Positions 36,192 through 43,844 of a stretch of 44,106 nucleotides of DNA are shown piece after piece. Below the pieces are notes generated by a model. It had not been told where the DNA came from, ran no database searches, and saw only the letters and a list, made by a program, of their open reading frames with translations. This DNA comes from a virus. A program made the translations under genes and the position numbers. Position 1 is the first letter of the stretch, and the number at the start of each line of letters is the position of its first letter. The DNA lies in the IMG/VR virus record IMGVR_UViG_3300025313_000036, positions 1 to 44,106 of that record. One strand, written 5' to 3'.

Positions 36192-38375
36192 ATGATTGAC
36201 AAAGACACAATCTCGAAAGCCCTTCAATACCTGGCCCGGATTTGCGATTATGCTGAGTCGCAGGACGGGCAGGGTTTCAACAAGTTTGATGCTGCGTTCG
36301 GCCACAGCCTGGCTGAATATACCGCCACCGGTGGAACGCTCACCGACCGGCAGGCGACGGCGGCTCTGAGGATGCTCCTGAAATACCGGGGGCAGTTGGA
36401 GCAGGTCGGGATCAAGCTCACCACCGCCCCGGACGAACAGCCCGTGGAGCGAGTAGACCCTGGGGTAGAGCCTATCACCCCTGAGCGTTCCGCCCCTAAA
36501 AGCCCCACTACATCAAACGCCACTGTCTGGACGGAAAACGGCAGGGCGTACGTAAAGTTTCCCGGCAAGCCGGATGAGGCGGTGCGGTCAGCGATAAAAT
36601 CCATCCCCGGATGGAAATGGCATCCTGAGCGCAATGACAAAGCCTGGTCAGTCCCGGAAGCCTCCGCCGTTGCACTGGCAGAGGTAGCCGCGGGAAAAGC
36701 GCCGGACAGCTCTCCCCAATATCAGCCACAGCCAGGAACGAAACTCCCCGCGGTGATCCTGAGCAGGGAGAACGGCACCATACTGGTACAGTTCCCGGAC
36801 CCCGATGGACGGAGCGAGCGGGTCGCCAAAGTCAAGGCGCTCCCCGAGCGCAAATGGAACCCAGACAAGCCCGGTTTACCCTGGTCGGTTCCCAACCGCT
36901 ACACCCTGGACTTAATCGCCATGTTCCCCGAGGCGACGGTCGATGAGGGCGTTCGGGAACTTGCCGAGCAGCAACGGGAGCTACGGGCGATGAGCAATAA
37001 AGCGCAGGGATCGAGCCTGACGGAGATCGACGGCTTGGGTGGAGTTCCTTACCCCTTCCAGTACGTCGGGGTGGAGTTCCTTGACCGGGCGAACGGACGA
37101 GCTTTAATCGCTGACCAGATGGGGCTGGGCAAGACCATCCAGGCATTGGCATGGCTGCAATTGCATCCCGAGCTGCGCCCTGCGGTGATCGTAGTCCCGG
37201 CCTCGCTCAAACTGAACTGGCAACGGGAGATCATCCGCTGGATGAGCAAGCGGGACAAAGTCGCTATACTTGAGGGGCGCAAGACGTTCGACCCGGCGCT
37301 CACCGGCGCAGACATTTTCATCATCAATTATGACGTGTTATCACCCTGGGTCGATACTCTGGTAAAAATGAGACCCGCAGTGATGATCGCAGACGAAGCC
37401 CATTATGCCAAGAATTATAAAGCGCAGCGCACAAAGGCGCTGGCAAAATTCGCAAAAGCGGTCGAGCGAGTGATCCTTCTCACCGGGACACCGGTCACCA
37501 ACCGGCCCATTGAACTGTTCCCCCTGTTGAACATGATCGACCCTGAGGGCTGGCCCTCGTTCTTCCGCTACGCGAAGGAGTATTGCGGCGGCTACAATGA
37601 CGACTACGGTTTCAACGTGGGCGGGGCGACCAACCTGGAAGACCTGCACCAGAGAATAAAGCCCTACGTAATCCGGCGCACGAAAGACCAAGTCCTGAAA
37701 GAGCTTCCACCTAAACAGCGGAACACCCTGGTAGTTCGGTTCGACGAGGCGCACCGCAAAGAATACAATGAAATGATCTATGAGGCGGCAATGGCCGCAG
37801 CCCGGACGAGCGCTGAGGCGTTGGTGTTAATCGAGAAAGCCAAGCAGGTGACCATGCGAGCCAAGATGGCGGACACCCTGGAGTGGATCAAAAACTTCTT
37901 GGAGGGCGGCGACAAACTGGTAGTCTTCGCAGTACACCACGAGACGGTTGACGCTATTATGCGAGAATTCCCCGGCAGCGCAGTCAGACTCACTGGACGG
38001 GAGAATCTCCAGGAGCGGCAGGAAGCGGTTGACGCCTTCCAGAACGACCCGAGAATCCAGCTCTTCGTCGGCAACATCAAAGCCGCCGGGGTAGGAATCA
38101 CGCTCACTGCTGCCAGCGATGTAGCATTTGTCGAGTTTGTATGGACGCCCGGAGATCACGACCAGGCCGAGGACCGGACGCACCGCATTGGTCAGACAGG
38201 CAGTGTCACAGCATGGTACATCGTAGCTGAGGGCACCATCGAGGAAACAATCGTCAGATTGATCGAGAGCAAACGGCAGGTGATTGACACCATCCACGAC
38301 GGCAAAGTCGGGGAGCTGGAGTTCTCGGTCGCCGGGGAGCTAATCAAGGAAATTGCAAGCGAGGCCAAACGATGA
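36192..38375 (+). CDS. SNF2-family helicase with HARP-like domains (SMARCAL1-like)
   Basis: It has 727 residues. Two HARP-like units lie at about 113-170 (TVWTENGRAYVKFPGKPDEA, WKWHPERNDKAWSV) and 190-255 (LVQFPDPDG, RKWNPDKPGLPWSV). The SNF2 core has IADQMGLGKTIQALAWLQ (about 305-322), MIADEAHYAKN (about 400), LTGTPVTNRP and the C-terminal VGNIKAAGVGITLTAA with EDRTHRIGQ. HARP-type proteins reanneal or remodel single-stranded/double-stranded junctions at forks. This is the largest gene after promoter copy 5, and it is coupled to the next gene by ATGA. A DNA-repair or replication-restart role is likely. Confidence 0.85.
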   Translation: MIDKDTISKALQYLARICDYAESQDGQGFNKFDAAFGHSLAEYTATGGTLTDRQATAALRMLLKYRGQLEQVGIKLTTAPDEQPVERVDPGVEPITPERSAPKSPTTSNATVWTENGRAYVKFPGKPDEAVRSAIKSIPGWKWHPERNDKAWSVPEASAVALAEVAAGKAPDSSPQYQPQPGTKLPAVILSRENGTILVQFPDPDGRSERVAKVKALPERKWNPDKPGLPWSVPNRYTLDLIAMFPEATVDEGVRELAEQQRELRAMSNKAQGSSLTEIDGLGGVPYPFQYVGVEFLDRANGRALIADQMGLGKTIQALAWLQLHPELRPAVIVVPASLKLNWQREIIRWMSKRDKVAILEGRKTFDPALTGADIFIINYDVLSPWVDTLVKMRPAVMIADEAHYAKNYKAQRTKALAKFAKAVERVILLTGTPVTNRPIELFPLLNMIDPEGWPSFFRYAKEYCGGYNDDYGFNVGGATNLEDLHQRIKPYVIRRTKDQVLKELPPKQRNTLVVRFDEAHRKEYNEMIYEAAMAAARTSAEALVLIEKAKQVTMRAKMADTLEWIKNFLEGGDKLVVFAVHHETVDAIMREFPGSAVRLTGRENLQERQEAVDAFQNDPRIQLFVGNIKAAGVGITLTAASDVAFVEFVWTPGDHDQAEDRTHRIGQTGSVTAWYIVAEGTIEETIVRLIESKRQVIDTIHDGKVGELEFSVAGELIKEIASEAKR

Positions 38376-38683
38376 AAATCCCCTGCCTTAGCTTGACGCT
38401 CGGACAACAAGGCGGGATCGGTAATCCGCCAGTAATCGTCCGTCTCCGGGGACGCTGGTACGCAGTGATCGATAGCCGCGATACCCGGCCACCTGCTGAG
38501 CTTGCCGAAAGGCTGGATTATCAGCAACGGCGAAAGTCACCCTATGACCACAGTCCAGACCCTTACTGGCACCCGCAGGGGTGGGTATGGCGCAAGTGGA
38601 ATAACGCTCAAGAAATCACCTGGGCGGAGCTAGAAAGGATGGTTGACAAACATGGAAGTAAGATTGATCAAAAAAGTCGATGA
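38372..38683 (+). CDS. Protein of unknown function, 103 aa
   Basis: It encodes MKIPCLSLTLGQQGGIGNPP, then PAELAERLDYQQRRKSPYDH and WHPQGWVWRKWNNAQEITWA, Trp-rich. It may be a nucleic-acid binding domain. Coupled to the helicase by a 4-nt overlap. Confidence 0.58.
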   Translation: MKIPCLSLTLGQQGGIGNPPVIVRLRGRWYAVIDSRDTRPPAELAERLDYQQRRKSPYDHSPDPYWHPQGWVWRKWNNAQEITWAELERMVDKHGSKIDQKSR

Positions 38684-38858
38684 GGTCACCGGGGAAGTAA
38701 CCTGGTTCGCCCAGCATAGAGAGAAGGCCGGGCGCTGGTCTGCTGGCGTCCCGGCCAGCCCCTTCACCATCGCAGTATGGGAGGAACTGGAGCGGGTCGA
38801 AAAACTCCTGGCAGGAGTCGAGCAGGTCCTAAAAAAGAAACTCGGAGACAGACCGTGA
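38652..38858 (+). CDS. Small protein of unknown function, 68 aa
   Basis: I chose ATG 38652 (MEVRLIKKVDEVTGEVTWFA). It has a beta start and a long amphipathic helix (ELERVEKLLAGVEQVLKKKL). It overlaps the previous gene by 32 nt and the next by 4 nt. No family. Confidence 0.55.
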   Translation: MEVRLIKKVDEVTGEVTWFAQHREKAGRWSAGVPASPFTIAVWEELERVEKLLAGVEQVLKKKLGDRP

Positions 38859-39058
38859 ACAAAGCTGGTTGCCCGATCTGCACTACCGATAAAGTCGCCC
38901 TTGCTGATCTGCGCCACCACGAGCGGATCGAAAGTTGCGAGGTACACGGGAATTGGTTCGTCACCGTCTGCGATCGATGCGGACGTGCAGTTGTAAGCGA
39001 CTGCGTCAATTCCTGCCGAGATTGCTATCCAGCAGGCAGTGACTACTCCACCCCGTGA
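38855..39058 (+). CDS. Zinc-ribbon protein, 67 aa, C-terminus altered by an IS remnant
   Basis: GTG 38855 (GTGA overlap with the upstream stop) encodes MNKAGCPICTTDKVALADLR, then VTVCDRCGRAVVSDCVNSCR and DCYPAG, five CxxC-type pairs in total. Two zinc sites are likely. The last residues (DYSTP) and the stop come from the mobile element fragment that begins near 39046, so the natural C-terminus has been changed. Function unknown. Confidence 0.62.
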   Translation: MNKAGCPICTTDKVALADLRHHERIESCEVHGNWFVTVCDRCGRAVVSDCVNSCRDCYPAGSDYSTP

Positions 39059-39238
39059 ACGGGGTGGCTTCTAGGGATTGCGCCCAAGCTCTGTAGTCCC
39101 AGAGCTAAAATGTTTATTGCGGCGTTTTCGTCTCGGTCGATTACGAGACCACAAATAACAATATTATAACACAGATTTGCGTAATATTCGCTATTCATCT
39201 CCCCCCTTTAAGGGGGGAGCCTTCTAGCATTTTTTCTG
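39046..39238 (-). mobile_element. Deleted IS200/IS605-type remnant keeping both ends
   Basis: On the minus strand, one end has a CACCCCGT/ACGGGGTG hairpin (about 39049-39064) and the other a CTCCCCCC/GGGGGGAG hairpin (about 39209-39228). Between them the frame GLVIDRDENAAINILALGLQ...SLGAIPRS is the C-terminal end of a TnpB (DRD.NAAINI) that has lost everything before it. The remnant is about 190 bp. Because it keeps the tnpB 3' end, the guide RNA region may remain. An 8-bp repeat, TGACTACT, lies at 39040-39047 and 39243-39250 near its edges. It differs in sequence from the tnpB at 27476. Confidence 0.7.
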
Positions 39239-39259
39239 TAAATGACTACTTCGGAGACC

Positions 39260-39505
39260 ATGAGTAACCCTGCACGCTACAATGTCCGTGTACGGGTGAG
39301 GGTCAATATCCCCACAGTAAACGGGAGGATAATCCGGCGCATCACAATTCGCAAGACCCTGCGCTGCGCCTTCGCAGACCTGTTCGGGGAGGTCAGGGAC
39401 TGGATGTCCGCCAGGCATCCAAAATACACCTGCTGGTACGTGCGTTCTGTCTGGCAGCACCACGGAACGTACACCAGACGCGTGTATCTTGCCCGGGGGT
39501 TCTAA
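39260..39505 (+). CDS. Small basic protein of unknown function, 81 aa
   Basis: I chose ATG 39260 (MSNPARYNVRVRVRVNIPTV), because TTCGGAGACC is its ribosome-binding site; an ATG at 39242 lies next to the IS remnant. The protein is basic with an RIIRRITIRKTL beta pattern and a Trp/Arg-rich second half. It may have lost its own promoter to the remnant. Confidence 0.55.
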   Translation: MSNPARYNVRVRVRVNIPTVNGRIIRRITIRKTLRCAFADLFGEVRDWMSARHPKYTCWYVRSVWQHHGTYTRRVYLARGF

Positions 39506-39514
39506 GATTGACTA

Positions 39515-39543
39515 TTGACAAATTTTCTAATCCAGGCTATAAT
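39515..39543 (+). promoter_or_regulatory. Repeated promoter cassette, copy 6
   Basis: TTGACA (39515-39520), N17, TATAAT (39538-39543), leader TAAGACACAGATCAGATCAA. It is the most diverged copy downstream of +1 but has the same core. It drives the SWIM-domain gene. Confidence 0.82.
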
Positions 39544-39585
39544 AAATGCGTAAGACACAGATCAGATCAAACGAGAGGCACAGAC

Positions 39586-40122
39586 ATGGCACAAGCACAG
39601 TTCACAAAGTCGGAAATTTTCTCCTGGTTCAACCGAGCCAGGAGCGCCGCCCGCAAGGGCAACGGCGGGCTGGAAATCAAGCGCACCAACCGGGCGCTTG
39701 GCTACCTGCTCTCAGGGAAGGCGCAGGAGCACTGGGGGAAGTACGGGACGACGCTGCGCTCCTGTGGATGCCCCGACCGGGAGCATAATCGCAATATCCC
39801 CTGCAAGGGGATGGTCGCAAAAATGATCGCCAGCCGGATCGAAAGCCACCGGCCACAGCCCGAGACGATGACCGTCCGGGCGTTGATGCGGAGTTACGAT
39901 CCGGTCAGCGTCTTAAATTCACAGAACCCGCAAGAAATATTCGAACGATTGATCTGCGGCGTCGAAACCCCCAACGGCCCAATGAACGCCAACTGGCCAG
40001 CAACAGAATGGCTGGTCGATACAGTCTCCAGCGGTTGGACAGCGACCGGGGCGACGTTGCTCTCGAAGCAAGGCAGCCGGGCAGGGTTCGCCGGGTACTT
40101 CGAGATCACACTCGAGAGGTAA
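39586..40122 (+). CDS. SWIM-type zinc finger protein, 178 aa
   Basis: I chose ATG 39586 (MAQAQFTKSEIFSWFNRARS) with GAGAGGCAC upstream. RSCGCPDREHNRNIPCKGMV (about 56-75) fits the SWIM motif, CxCx(n)Cx(H/K), a zinc finger that binds DNA or protein. The fourth ligand looks like Lys or Gly where His is usual, so it may be divergent. The C-terminal half is mixed alpha/beta with no named domain. It follows promoter copy 6. Confidence 0.62.
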   Translation: MAQAQFTKSEIFSWFNRARSAARKGNGGLEIKRTNRALGYLLSGKAQEHWGKYGTTLRSCGCPDREHNRNIPCKGMVAKMIASRIESHRPQPETMTVRALMRSYDPVSVLNSQNPQEIFERLICGVETPNGPMNANWPATEWLVDTVSSGWTATGATLLSKQGSRAGFAGYFEITLER

Positions 40123-40138
40123 TCATGAAAGGACATCG

Positions 40139-40573
40139 ATGAAAATCACGCGTGAATACCTCGTTGGCCTTGGCGCAAGCTGCAAACAATTGGACACATT
40201 CTCGGGCGAATGGCCGGATGGCGCTGAGGTTACATTGGATAACTGCCTGAGGGCAGCAGAGTTGGGACTTGACCTGGATTGGCTGGCGGAGAAAATGTTT
40301 CCCGCTCGGGCGTTGGAAGCCTACCTACAGGCCACAGCCCCGGCGTTGGAAGCCTACGAGCAGGCAAAAGCCCAGGCATTGGAAGCCTACCGACAGGCAA
40401 GAGCCACGGCGTTGGAAGCCTACCGACAGGCCACAGCCCCGGCGTGGGAAGCCTTCGAGAAGGCAAGAGCCACGGCGTTGGAAGCCTACGAGCAGGCCAC
40501 AGCCCCGGCGTTGGAAGCCTACCGACAGGCAAGAGCCACGGCATTTTATAAAATTTATGATGAGATCTACTAA
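40139..40573 (+). CDS. Protein with hendecad coiled-coil repeats, 144 aa
   Basis: It encodes MKITREYLVGLGASCKQLDT, a 56-residue head domain (LAEKMFPA), then seven 11-residue repeats (ALEAYRQATAP, ALEAYEQAKAQ and so on), ending FYKIYDEIY. Eleven-residue periodicity gives a hendecad coiled coil with a slight right-handed twist. The DNA repeats are 33 bp. Proteins of this kind are known in phages with variable repeat counts; function is unknown. The region is open in other frames because of the repeat composition; only this frame has a head domain and ribosome-binding context. Confidence 0.68.
   Translation: MKITREYLVGLGASCKQLDTFSGEWPDGAEVTLDNCLRAAELGLDLDWLAEKMFPARALEAYLQATAPALEAYEQAKAQALEAYRQARATALEAYRQATAPAWEAFEKARATALEAYEQATAPALEAYRQARATAFYKIYDEIY
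40310..40540 (+). repeat. Seven tandem 33-bp coding repeats
   Basis: The unit is GCGTTGGAAGCCTAC + GACAGGC + (C/A)ACAGCCC(C)G-like, 33 bp each, 231 bp in all, with few differences among copies. It is in frame with the hendecad protein. The copies could change number by slippage or recombination, so lengths may vary between phage isolates. Confidence 0.85.
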
Positions 40574-40632
40574 CAAATTGGCGGCAGGTTGACACTCGCC
40601 GTGAGACCCGCCGCCAAAAAGGAGATGATGCA

Positions 40633-40755
40633 ATGCAGAGTATACCACAACTGACCTGGGACTACATCCGATTTATCATCGCCATTCCGCTGCTCACCGG
40701 GCTTTGCCTGCTGGCGGATTGGATTTACTGGCAGGCGAAGGGAGGCAAGCCATGA
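40633..40755 (+). CDS. Small membrane protein, 40 aa
   Basis: ATG 40633, after AAAAGGAG, encodes MQSIPQLTWDYIRFIIAIPL and ends YWQAKGGKP. One hydrophobic helix spans about 12-32. It is preceded by a TTGGCGGC/GCCGCCAA hairpin near 40577-40615. The TGA overlaps the next ATG. Confidence 0.58.
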   Translation: MQSIPQLTWDYIRFIIAIPLLTGLCLLADWIYWQAKGGKP

Positions 40756-40982
40756 CCCTGACAATCACAAACACCTGGGACTATGGATTATGGCCGCTTG
40801 AGCGAGCGCACCTGCGTTTCGAGATCGACCAGACGGGACGCAGGGTGTTGATCGACTTCAACGGGGCAGAGCGAATCGTAGAAACCAGGCCGGTCAAAAA
40901 GCCGCGCGGCGGCAATACTCGGAGACTCGGAAAGTATGATTGGGAATGGTTGAACGGACGATGGGTGCGAAAGTTCCTCTAA
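40752..40982 (+). CDS. Small basic protein of unknown function, 76 aa
   Basis: It encodes MTLTITNTWDYGLWPLERAH with RVLIDFNGAERIVETRPVKK and ends WLNGRWVRKFL. It has a beta-rich pattern with Trp residues, no family. It overlaps the previous gene by 4 nt. Confidence 0.55.
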   Translation: MTLTITNTWDYGLWPLERAHLRFEIDQTGRRVLIDFNGAERIVETRPVKKPRGGNTRRLGKYDWEWLNGRWVRKFL

Positions 40983-41251
40983 GCCTCTATGATCTCGCCT
41001 CCAGGGTAAATCCCTGGGAGATACTACCCGATTCCGGGCGTGTAATCTGGAAGGGCAAGAACGGGGCGTTCGCATTTTTGTTTCATCGTCCGAACGGGAC
41101 GATAAAGTTATACGTCCCCACCTACGGGTACGATAACGGACTATTGTTTTGGCAGCTCGATGACAGTAAACCGGTCTTTCGTAAGGCAGACCGGGACGAA
41201 TATGAAGAATGGAGGCGAAGGTGTCTTACCAGTCAGAACACAGAAGAATGA
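40961..41251 (+). CDS. Small protein of unknown function, 96 aa
   Basis: ATG 40961 (MGAKVPLSLYDLASRVNPWE) is chosen among several starts; ATG 40946 is an alternative. It contains FLFHRPNGTIKLYVPTYGYD. Beta-rich, no named domain. It overlaps the previous gene by 22 nt. Confidence 0.5.
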   Translation: MGAKVPLSLYDLASRVNPWEILPDSGRVIWKGKNGAFAFLFHRPNGTIKLYVPTYGYDNGLLFWQLDDSKPVFRKADRDEYEEWRRRCLTSQNTEE

Positions 41252-41649
41252 AGCCAGTCCTGAGAAAAGCCGAGGAGCTTGACATCGGGACTAATTCAGT
41301 CCCTGAGGCGATCTATGAAGGTCATCTCGCCGCGGTGTCAGTGTGGTGTACGCCGGAAGATCATCCCGAGGGCTGGGATGGTGTAATGATGACCGCCATC
41401 GCCGGGATGTTCACCAAGAAAAGCGCATACGTTGGCTGCGCATCCTGGGTGTGGGCTGATGAGGAAATCGACAACCCAAAAATCATTGCCGTCAGAATCG
41501 AGACGGATGCCTACGCGTTACAGGATCGCTATGGTGGACCTTATAAACAGTGGAAAAACCGACCCGGCGACATTGCATGGATCACCCAAAAGATCACCGA
41601 GTTGTTTCAACTGGCTGGCGTGGAAATGCTGCCGGTCATCACCGATTGA
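41221..41649 (+). CDS. Protein of unknown function, 142 aa
   Basis: GTG 41221 has GGAGGCGAAG just upstream and is preferred; ATG 41248 is an alternative that overlaps the previous stop (ATGA). It encodes ...KPVLRKAEELDIGTNSVPEA, and later GCASWVWADEEIDNPKIIAV. The C-terminus is helical (ITQKITELFQLAGVEM). No family recognised. Confidence 0.55.
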   Translation: MSYQSEHRRMKPVLRKAEELDIGTNSVPEAIYEGHLAAVSVWCTPEDHPEGWDGVMMTAIAGMFTKKSAYVGCASWVWADEEIDNPKIIAVRIETDAYALQDRYGGPYKQWKNRPGDIAWITQKITELFQLAGVEMLPVITD

Positions 41650-41651
41650 TC

Positions 41652-41680
41652 TTTACAGAAGATCATTATTATATTATAAT
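41652..41680 (+). promoter_or_regulatory. Promoter upstream of the 167-aa gene
   Basis: TTTACA (41652-41657), N17, TATAAT (41675-41680). It is not one of the six cassette copies and lacks the conserved leader. It would drive the last rightward operon (41703-43829). Confidence 0.65.
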
Positions 41681-41702
41681 ATCAGCAGGACAGGAGGCAG
41701 GC

Positions 41703-42206
41703 ATGGAACTAAAGCTCCCGGAAGAAATCAGGATGGACACATCTTACGATGAATTGTATGTCATCGAAAACGATTGGTTAGTATGGGCTGACAGCGTTGG
41801 CATCTATCGCCGGTTGGCTGACATCGTACTGTATCTCGGAGATGATGTAACCTTCAAACAGCCCTACGGCTGGAATATCATGCCGGTGCTTGAGGTAATC
41901 AAGAGGGATAAGTTTTCCGTGACAGTTGTTACCCTGGCGTTCAGGATTGGGGAGCACATCAAGGGAAATGAATATGACAGGTACTTTGCCTTGACGGTAA
42001 CATCGAATGACTTGACCGTTTGCCGTGTGCATCTGCGCGAGAACCGTCCCGTCCAGGTAGCGACCTTTGTTTACGGCAAATGGATCGCTCTGCTCCTGAA
42101 GCTTGAGGAGCAAGCAACAGCGATCAAAGACAAAAACGCTGTAATAAACGCCGAACAGCAACAGCAGGTCAAGCTCCGGCAAATGTTGGCCGGGCAGGAG
42201 GTGTAG
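41703..42206 (+). CDS. Protein of unknown function, 167 aa
   Basis: ATG 41703, after CAGGAGGC, encodes MELKLPEEIRMDTSYDELYV. The body is beta-rich (VTVVTLAFRIGEHIKGNEYD) and the C-terminus is a charged coiled coil (LEEQATAIKDKNAVINAEQQ). It sits just before DNA-metabolism genes. No family. Confidence 0.58.
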   Translation: MELKLPEEIRMDTSYDELYVIENDWLVWADSVGIYRRLADIVLYLGDDVTFKQPYGWNIMPVLEVIKRDKFSVTVVTLAFRIGEHIKGNEYDRYFALTVTSNDLTVCRVHLRENRPVQVATFVYGKWIALLLKLEEQATAIKDKNAVINAEQQQQVKLRQMLAGQEV

Positions 42207-42605
42207 GTGTCCGAAATAGGTTACGTTATCCATCCCCCCGTTATGCTCCCCGCGGCGTTGTACGCCAAGTTCGAACAGACGAGGGCGGAGCTACGGGCTA
42301 AGCGATCAGGGTTTACCAGGGCGATCGTTTACCAGATGAATCTCAATGGTGCGATCAAGGAAATCCCATCCTGGCTGAAATCTGGATGGGGACGTTTTCC
42401 GGCAAAGCTCAGCGCGTTCCTGGTTGCGGAGAATTTCCTGGAAGCAGAGGACAAGGCCGCCGCCAGGATCGGGGCAAACCGGTCGGAGTACGTCCGAGCT
42501 TGTTTGGCTATGTATCTATCAGTAAAGGAGGAACTATCAGAGACAAAAGAAGAAGACAAAGAATTGACCATTGGACAGCAAAAATCTTATGAAAAGGAAC
42601 AGTGA
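42207..42605 (+). CDS. Protein of unknown function, possibly DNA-binding, 132 aa
   Basis: GTG 42207, after GGAGGTGTAG, encodes MSEIGYVIHPPVMLPAALYA. Repeated segments, ELRAKRSGFTRAIVYQMNLN and ARIGANRSEYVRACLAMYL, look like two short ribbon-helix-helix-type units, which would bind DNA as a dimer. This is a weak pattern match only. The C-terminus is acidic and Glu-rich. Confidence 0.5.
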   Translation: MSEIGYVIHPPVMLPAALYAKFEQTRAELRAKRSGFTRAIVYQMNLNGAIKEIPSWLKSGWGRFPAKLSAFLVAENFLEAEDKAAARIGANRSEYVRACLAMYLSVKEELSETKEEDKELTIGQQKSYEKEQ

Positions 42606-42606
42606 A

Positions 42607-43449
42607 ATGACAATCCAGGTAACTCAAGATCAAATAAATGCGATCAACGAAGGATTCGCACAGGGCGGGGTAAGGTTGCCCTTCCCGGTGTTGTACCTGC
42701 GTTGGCGCAACGGCAAGCAGGAACTATCCGATCTTAAAGACGCCCGCCACTTTGGCGGGTGGGAAGTGGACGGCGAGGCCGTGGGTGAATACCTCGCCAT
42801 GACCGGGCTTTCCGGCTTACCACATGGCTTCTCTGCCATAACAGCCGTCCCCAAGTCGGGCGGAGAATACACAGCCTACGTTAGCCGATGGATTGGGTTC
42901 GCCCCAATCGGACAGCGAAAACGCTGGCGCAAGAACGAGCAAGGAAGGGCATACAGCCACGTACAGATCCTGGGATTGGTGGCTGACTTCGAGCCAAAAA
43001 AGAAAGTCTATTCCGCCTGGGGAAACGTGGTGCTAACTGCAACCGGACTGAGCGCCCAAGCTATCGAGGACGCGTTGCAGAAGTTCTCCGCCGCAACCGC
43101 GGTGTCACGGCAGCAACACGCACCAGGCGTCCCGGCGTACTTCTTTTGGCATCCCCTGGGTACGTTCGGGGAGTTCCAAGCAAAGCTGGTTGGCAAAGGC
43201 AACAACCGCTCGCCGATCACGCCATGCCAGGTTCACCTCCCTGACCAGGTCGGAGAGGATCACCTGAGCAAGTGGTTCGTGGGTGCCGAGTCCGTCGAGG
43301 CTATGGTGGCGCTCAAACGCCAGGCTGACAGTTGGCTCTCAGCCGATTCCTGGAAGCGGGGCGAGGAGGGCGAGGGCGGCGAAAGCGGCCCGGAGAACTT
43401 CCCAGCCGAGTACGATGACCACTACCAGGGCGATGAGGTGCCGTTCTAA
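42607..43449 (+). CDS. Single-stranded DNA-binding-like protein, 280 aa
   Basis: I chose ATG 42607 (MTIQVTQDQINAINEGFAQG). The middle is beta-rich (AVGEYLAMTGLSGLPHGFSA, LVADFEPKKKVYSAWGNVVL), and the C-terminus, YDDHYQGDEVPF, is an acidic tip ending in hydrophobic Pro-Phe, like bacterial SSB. It would coat single-stranded DNA in replication and recombination. It is coupled to the next gene by 1 nt. It is longer than SSB, as in some phage families. An annealing protein is the alternative. Confidence 0.62.
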   Translation: MTIQVTQDQINAINEGFAQGGVRLPFPVLYLRWRNGKQELSDLKDARHFGGWEVDGEAVGEYLAMTGLSGLPHGFSAITAVPKSGGEYTAYVSRWIGFAPIGQRKRWRKNEQGRAYSHVQILGLVADFEPKKKVYSAWGNVVLTATGLSAQAIEDALQKFSAATAVSRQQHAPGVPAYFFWHPLGTFGEFQAKLVGKGNNRSPITPCQVHLPDQVGEDHLSKWFVGAESVEAMVALKRQADSWLSADSWKRGEEGEGGESGPENFPAEYDDHYQGDEVPF

Positions 43450-43829
43450 TGGCCGCCACAGTCATGCCAAAGACTATCCAGGTTACCTATGAACGAAAAG
43501 TAAACCTGGGCAATTACAATAGCGTAACCTTTGGTGGTACAGTTTGGGCTGATATTGTCCATGACCTGAGCAATAACCCAAAGGAGGCGGTGTCCGTGAC
43601 GGAGCAGGCATTTCGGGAGCTTCAAGAATCCATGCGCGAGCTGGTCAAGATTGAGGCCATGAAGCTCTGGACCACAATTGCCAGGAGCCGGGCAACTAAC
43701 GGAATGACCCCCGTCCAGATGGAGAAGGAGGGGATCGACCCCAAGCTCGCCCTCTGCTACCTAGCGGAGCATGTCGGGATGTTTGATGAGGAGGGAGAGC
43801 CAATCCCACCAATAGACAACCCGGCATAG
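43449..43829 (+). CDS. Protein of unknown function, 126 aa, paired with SSB-like gene
   Basis: It encodes MAATVMPKTIQVTYERKVNL and GNYNSVTFGGTVWADIVHDL. Phage proteins with the NLGNY.S motif are usually found next to SSB or recombination genes and are thought to act in DNA metabolism. The C-terminus is acidic. The start is ATG 43449, overlapping the SSB-like stop. Confidence 0.6.
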   Translation: MAATVMPKTIQVTYERKVNLGNYNSVTFGGTVWADIVHDLSNNPKEAVSVTEQAFRELQESMRELVKIEAMKLWTTIARSRATNGMTPVQMEKEGIDPKLALCYLAEHVGMFDEEGEPIPPIDNPA

Positions 43830-43844
43830 AACCTTAACAAAACA

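Noticed and set aside
40310-40540. CRISPR array
   Set aside because: The repeats are contiguous 33-bp coding units with no spacers. No array was seen elsewhere, and no cas genes.
40269-40648. Other open frames over the 33-bp repeats on both strands
   Set aside because: The repeats lack stops in most frames, so all open reading frames there are expected. Only the frame starting at 40139 has a non-repeat head domain.
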